Source: Nonlabens sp. YIK11 (GTDB lineage Bacteria > Bacteroidota > Bacteroidia > Flavobacteriales > Flavobacteriaceae). From it: a stretch of DNA of 64,000 nucleotides. A program made the position numbers and the translations under genes. This document shows positions 61,052 through 64,000 of the stretch, one piece after another (positions within the stretch are counted from its first letter, which is position 1; every line of letters starts with the position of its first letter). Where the stretch lies: contig NZ_LBMJ01000001.1 in assembly GCF_001413925.1 (NCBI RefSeq), forward strand, positions 186,001 to 250,000, written 5' to 3'. The notes under the pieces were generated by a model, which was given only the letters and a program-made list of their open reading frames with translations, ran no database searches and was not told the DNA's origin.

Positions 61052-62809
61052 CTATCCAAAAAGCATCCCTGCAATGGTTGCTGTAAGTAGCGCAGCGCAA
61101 GTACCGCCTATCAAAGCTTTTATTCCAAACTTGGCCAAAACGCCACGTTGCGATGGTGCCAGAACTCCTATTCCACCTATTTGAATACCTATCGAGGCAA
61201 AATTTGCAAACCCACAAAGAGCGTAGGTAGCAATCACTATAGATCGATAATTTACTAGAACGCCTGTATTTTTTAGGGTACTTAATGATGCATAGGCAAA
61301 GAATTCATTGAGAATTGTTTTCTCTCCTAACAGCTGCCCTACCGCAACAATGTCTTCAAACGGCACACCGATAAGCCAGGCTACAGGAGCAAATAGATTA
61401 CCCATGATGTATTGCATGGAAAAAGACTGGTATCTACCATCAGTCCATTGAACAATCTTGTCATTCAAGCCCGTAGGATCACCTATTAAATCGCCTAGCA
61501 TCCAATTCAAAACAGCCATGATCGCTGTAAATACAAGCAACATGGCACCAACGTTTACCGCTAGTTTCAATCCATCTGTCGTGCCTCGAGAGATCGCATC
61601 CAGAACATTGGATCCTATTTTTTCCTTAGAAATATCTAATTCTCTGTTGATGTCGTCTTTGTTCTCTTCTGGGAATAAGATTTTTGCAATGATGATAGCT
61701 GCTGGCGCACTCATGATGGACGCCGTCAACAAATGCTTCGTGAAAATAATTTTTTCAGCATCGCTATCGCCACCCAGAAAGGCGATGAATGCTGCAAGAA
61801 CGCCACCAGCGATGGTTGCCATACCACCAACCATAAGACAAAGCATTTCTGACTTGGTCATTTTATCCAAGTAAGGTTTTACCACTAACGGCGCTTCTGT
61901 TTGACCTATAAAAATATTAGCAGCAGCAGCTAAGGATTCAGAACCACTTAATCGCATGGTTTTACTCATAACCCATGCAAAACCGTAAACGATTTTTTGA
62001 AGGATGCCTAAATAATAAAGTAGCGATGTAAATGCCGAAAAGAATACAATGGTAGGTAGGACCTTGAAAGCAAATATGTAGCCTAGGCTAGAATTGACAT
62101 CGATCAAATCTCCAAATACAAAGTCTGCTCCAGCTTCTGAAACATTTAAAAAATCTACTACTTTATTGGAAATCCAGTCAAAAACGAATGCTACTGCTGG
62201 AACCTTCAATACCAATACTGCAAAAACCACTTGTAAGCCCAATCCAGTAGCGACCAGTTTCCAGTCGATTTTCTTTTTGTTCGCACTTAATAAAAAGCAA
62301 AGTCCGATGATAAAAACGATACCAATAAGGCCGCGGTACAAACTCGTGAACGTAAAACCAAACCCTTTGGATGGATCCACAGCAAAATCCTGCTCAACGG
62401 TATCATCTGCAGCAACCTCAAGTGGTTCCGTATTTCTGGAAAAGTCAAAAGATTCTGTATCGCTGGAATAGACCAGTAGATCATTGGTTAAGTTTTCAAC
62501 CTTGTAACGTTTTGCATTATCGTTAGGCTCTACAAAATATAGAGTCAACTCGTTCTCGTCATAAAAATAATTACCAGCTGCCTGTTGCAGGGAATCTGAT
62601 GCCAGATAATAGGTGAAATTATTTTTCCCGAATGCTACCGAATCTATCGCAGTACCCTTAAAGGTGGCAGGCTTATAATTTTGATCTGTAGTGTTGATCT
62701 TCCAGGTTCCCTCAATTGAAATCTGGTCTGTCTGCGCAGTGACGAGAGTAGAGCATAATAAAGAAACAAACAGAAAAAAGCCGGTCAGCGCAGGTTTTAA
62801 AATCTTCAT
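61052..62809 (-). CDS. Concentrative nucleoside transporter with extracytoplasmic N-terminal domain
   Basis: A 585-residue protein. The start MKILKPALTGFFLFVSLLCSTLVTAQ is chosen for its signal peptide; the frame is open 22 codons further but non-protein-like. Residues 27-150 form a lipocalin-like beta domain (EGTWKINTTDQNYKPATFKG). From about 165 the NupC/CNT fold runs, with GQTEAPLVVKPYL and the C-terminal CGFANFASIGIQIGGIGVLAP signatures. It is a sodium- or proton-coupled nucleoside importer, suitable for salvage beside thyA. Confidence 0.88.
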   Translation of the reverse strand: MKILKPALTGFFLFVSLLCSTLVTAQTDQISIEGTWKINTTDQNYKPATFKGTAIDSVAFGKNNFTYYLASDSLQQAAGNYFYDENELTLYFVEPNDNAKRYKVENLTNDLLVYSSDTESFDFSRNTEPLEVAADDTVEQDFAVDPSKGFGFTFTSLYRGLIGIVFIIGLCFLLSANKKKIDWKLVATGLGLQVVFAVLVLKVPAVAFVFDWISNKVVDFLNVSEAGADFVFGDLIDVNSSLGYIFAFKVLPTIVFFSAFTSLLYYLGILQKIVYGFAWVMSKTMRLSGSESLAAAANIFIGQTEAPLVVKPYLDKMTKSEMLCLMVGGMATIAGGVLAAFIAFLGGDSDAEKIIFTKHLLTASIMSAPAAIIIAKILFPEENKDDINRELDISKEKIGSNVLDAISRGTTDGLKLAVNVGAMLLVFTAIMAVLNWMLGDLIGDPTGLNDKIVQWTDGRYQSFSMQYIMGNLFAPVAWLIGVPFEDIVAVGQLLGEKTILNEFFAYASLSTLKNTGVLVNYRSIVIATYALCGFANFASIGIQIGGIGVLAPSQRGVLAKFGIKALIGGTCAALLTATIAGMLFG

Positions 62810-62822
62810 ATAGAATGATAGG

Positions 62823-63434
62823 TTATCTTTTTGAGATCTCATCTCTAATGCTGGCAGCCAACTCATAATTTTCATTACTCACTGCTTCCTGTAGCATTTT
62901 ATTGAGTTCGTCCATCGACAAACTGCTGTAATCGTTTTGCTCACTTATAGGTGTATTGATCAATTCTTCTATAAGCTCATCACTATCTTCATCTTCATCC
63001 ACTAAATCCTTGTCAGCTGAAATTTGCTGTTGGATTCCAGCCTCGTCCAGAATATTCTCATAGGTAAACACAGGCGCCTTGAAGCGCACTGCCAGGGCGA
63101 TGGCATCACTTGTTCTCGCATCGATAATTTCTTCAATCTTGTCCTTTTCACAAATCAAACTGCTGTAGAACACACCATCGACCAATTTATGGATGATAAC
63201 CTGCTTGACCACGATACCATAACGCTCTGCAAAACTTTTAAAAAGATCGTGGGTCAAAGGACGTGGTGGACTTATTTCCTTTTCTAGTGCTATAGCAATA
63301 CTCTGCGCTTCAAAAGCACCAATGACTATAGGCAACTGTCGATTACCACCAGATTCTTTTAGGATCAACGCATACGCACCATTTTGTGTCTGGCTATAGG
63401 AGATTCCGCGTATGTTAAGTCGTTTTAGACTCAT
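62823..63434 (-). CDS. Bifunctional nuclease family protein (DUF151) with UVR motif
   Basis: A 203-residue protein. The BFN/DUF151 domain occupies residues 1-150 (GGNRQLPIVIGAFEAQSIAIALE and IIDARTSDAIALAVRFKAPVF). A UVR-type motif follows at the C-terminus (LNKMLQEAVSNENYELAASIRDEISKR). Nuclease activity is reported for one plant member only, so the role here is uncertain. It ends 13 nt before the nucleoside transporter start and may share its mRNA. Confidence 0.85.
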   Translation of the reverse strand: MSLKRLNIRGISYSQTQNGAYALILKESGGNRQLPIVIGAFEAQSIAIALEKEISPPRPLTHDLFKSFAERYGIVVKQVIIHKLVDGVFYSSLICEKDKIEEIIDARTSDAIALAVRFKAPVFTYENILDEAGIQQQISADKDLVDEDEDSDELIEELINTPISEQNDYSSLSMDELNKMLQEAVSNENYELAASIRDEISKR

Positions 63435-63455
63435 TATTTATAAATGGACTTAAAT

Positions 63456-63503
63456 AGAAAAAGGCTGTGCAAAAATGAGCATTTTCTCATATTGCACAGC
63501 CTT
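63456..63503 (-). terminator. Terminator after etfA
   Basis: AAGGCTGTGCAA / TTGCACAGCCTT (12 bp) with an inner TGAG / CTCA stem, ending in a run of T on the minus strand. Confidence 0.85.
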
Positions 63504-63525
63504 AAATTTAATATTTCTTTAGGTA

Positions 63526-63999
63526 TTAGGCATTAGCGGCCTTAAATGCCTTCAATTTCTCAATAAGTGCAGGTACTACTTCAAAAGCATCACCAACGAC
63601 TCCATAATCTGCTGCCTTAAAGAACGGCGCTTCTGGATCTGTATTGATAACCACTTTTACTTTAGAAGAGTTGATTCCTGCTAGATGCTGGATCGCTCCA
63701 GAAATCCCTATCGCAATATATAAGTTGGAAGCTACAGGCTTACCAGTTTGTCCCACGTGTTCTCCATGTGGTCTCCATCCCATATCACTTACTGGTTTGG
63801 AACAAGCGGTGGCTGCTCCCAGAACATCTGCAAGTTCTTCAATCATTCCCCAGTTTTCTGGTCCTTTCATACCACGACCGGCACTCACTACGATCTCTGC
63901 ATCTGCAATAGTTACCTTGTCGGTAGCCTTGTCAACAGACTGCACTTCTACTTTAAAGTCATCGCCGTTCAAGGATGGTGCAAAGTCTGCTACGGTGCA
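63526..63999 (-). CDS. etfA: Electron transfer flavoprotein subunit alpha (C-terminal part)
   Basis: The gene enters from the right edge and its 3' end lies here; the frame is open to the last base. ETF alpha binds FAD and passes electrons from acyl-CoA dehydrogenases to the membrane. The FAD-binding signature is complete: [27 protein letters not shown], then [43 protein letters not shown] and [24 protein letters not shown] leucine codon (TTG) at 63972 is not the start. A terminator follows. Confidence 0.95.
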   Translation of the reverse strand, partial: CTVADFAPSLNGDDFKVEVQSVDKATDKVTIADAEIVVSAGRGMKGPENWGMIEELADVLGAATACSKPVSDMGWRPHGEHVGQTGKPVASNLYIAIGISGAIQHLAGINSSKVKVVINTDPEAPFFKAADYGVVGDAFEVVPALIEKLKAFKAANA

Positions 64000-64000
64000 A

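Noticed and set aside
1..64000. CRISPR array, prophage, insertion sequence or tRNA genes
   Set aside because: No regularly spaced direct repeats, transposase, integrase or phage gene, and no cloverleaf-like sequence was found by eye; a tRNA search program was not available.

Overview
The window is a chromosomal segment of a marine-type member of the Flavobacteriaceae (Bacteroidota). The evidence is a PorT-family protein next to ubiE, a BamA/TamA-family outer-membrane lipoprotein, two GLPGLI proteins, a carboxypeptidase-regulatory-domain outer-membrane barrel, an SDR-type threonine dehydrogenase, and the flavobacterial promoter element TAnnTTTG 5-25 nt upstream of about a dozen start codons. 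A genus near Nonlabens or Dokdonia is a guess from gene content and repeat style. Nearly all of the window is ordinary core genome; I see no phage, insertion sequence, CRISPR array, tRNA or rRNA.

Layout. 1-1.7 kb: end of nrdA, a 0.67 kb gene-poor gap, a DUF3109 gene. 1.8-4.7 kb: trkA-trkH potassium uptake. 4.8-9.5 kb: ubiE-porT, a SpoU-type rRNA methylase, and a TamL-like outer-membrane protein. 9.6-20.5 kb: housekeeping (fbaA, accD, rpsO, pnp, an MscS channel, rpe, mgtE, a 2-hydroxyacid dehydrogenase, a TM2 protein). 20.6-25.3 kb (minus): a carboxypeptidase-regulatory-domain protein, a bifunctional acyltransferase, lysC, a GNAT protein. 25.4-28.7 kb: fbp, a TerB-like gene, threonine dehydrogenase, a lipoprotein. 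28.8-34.3 kb: a DNA-repair cassette (MBL exonuclease, ATP-dependent ligase, Lhr-like helicase), then a DUF3095 cyclase-like gene. 35.7-40.8 kb: ileS, dksA-like, hypothetical, lspA. 40.8-45.3 kb (minus): a PAS histidine kinase and receiver pair, a folate cyclo-ligase, and an AstE-like/RimK/retropepsin operon. 47.1-54.3 kb: an outer-membrane barrel and two GLPGLI genes divergent from a histidine kinase/OmpR regulator. 54.3-57.1 kb: DUF427, M43 metalloprotease, repeat lipoprotein. 57.3-64 kb (minus): egtB-egtD, thyA, a hypothetical gene, a nucleoside transporter, a bifunctional nuclease, and the end of etfA.

The strongest unexplained signal is a perfect palindrome, GCTTTCGCGAAAGC (often extended to TTCGCTTTCGCGAAAGCGAA). 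It occurs 15 times in 64 kb, 9 times between genes and 6 times inside genes. Inside genes it is always read in one of two frames (RFRES or AFAKA), and by recalled family sequences the copies look length-neutral. It resembles a highly iterated palindrome such as cyanobacterial HIP1, or an uptake or chromosome-organisation signal, more than a transposable repeat. A second, rarer dyad (TCCTGAAACAAGTTCAGGA) has inserted in frame into the DNA ligase next to a serine-rich simple-repeat tract.

Other points of interest: AccD has lost all four zinc-ribbon cysteines, and the DksA-like protein has lost three of four. The ligase repair cassette has no PdeM nuclease where it is normally found. The nucleoside transporter carries an extracytoplasmic N-terminal domain, and the rpsO leader holds two short hairpins.
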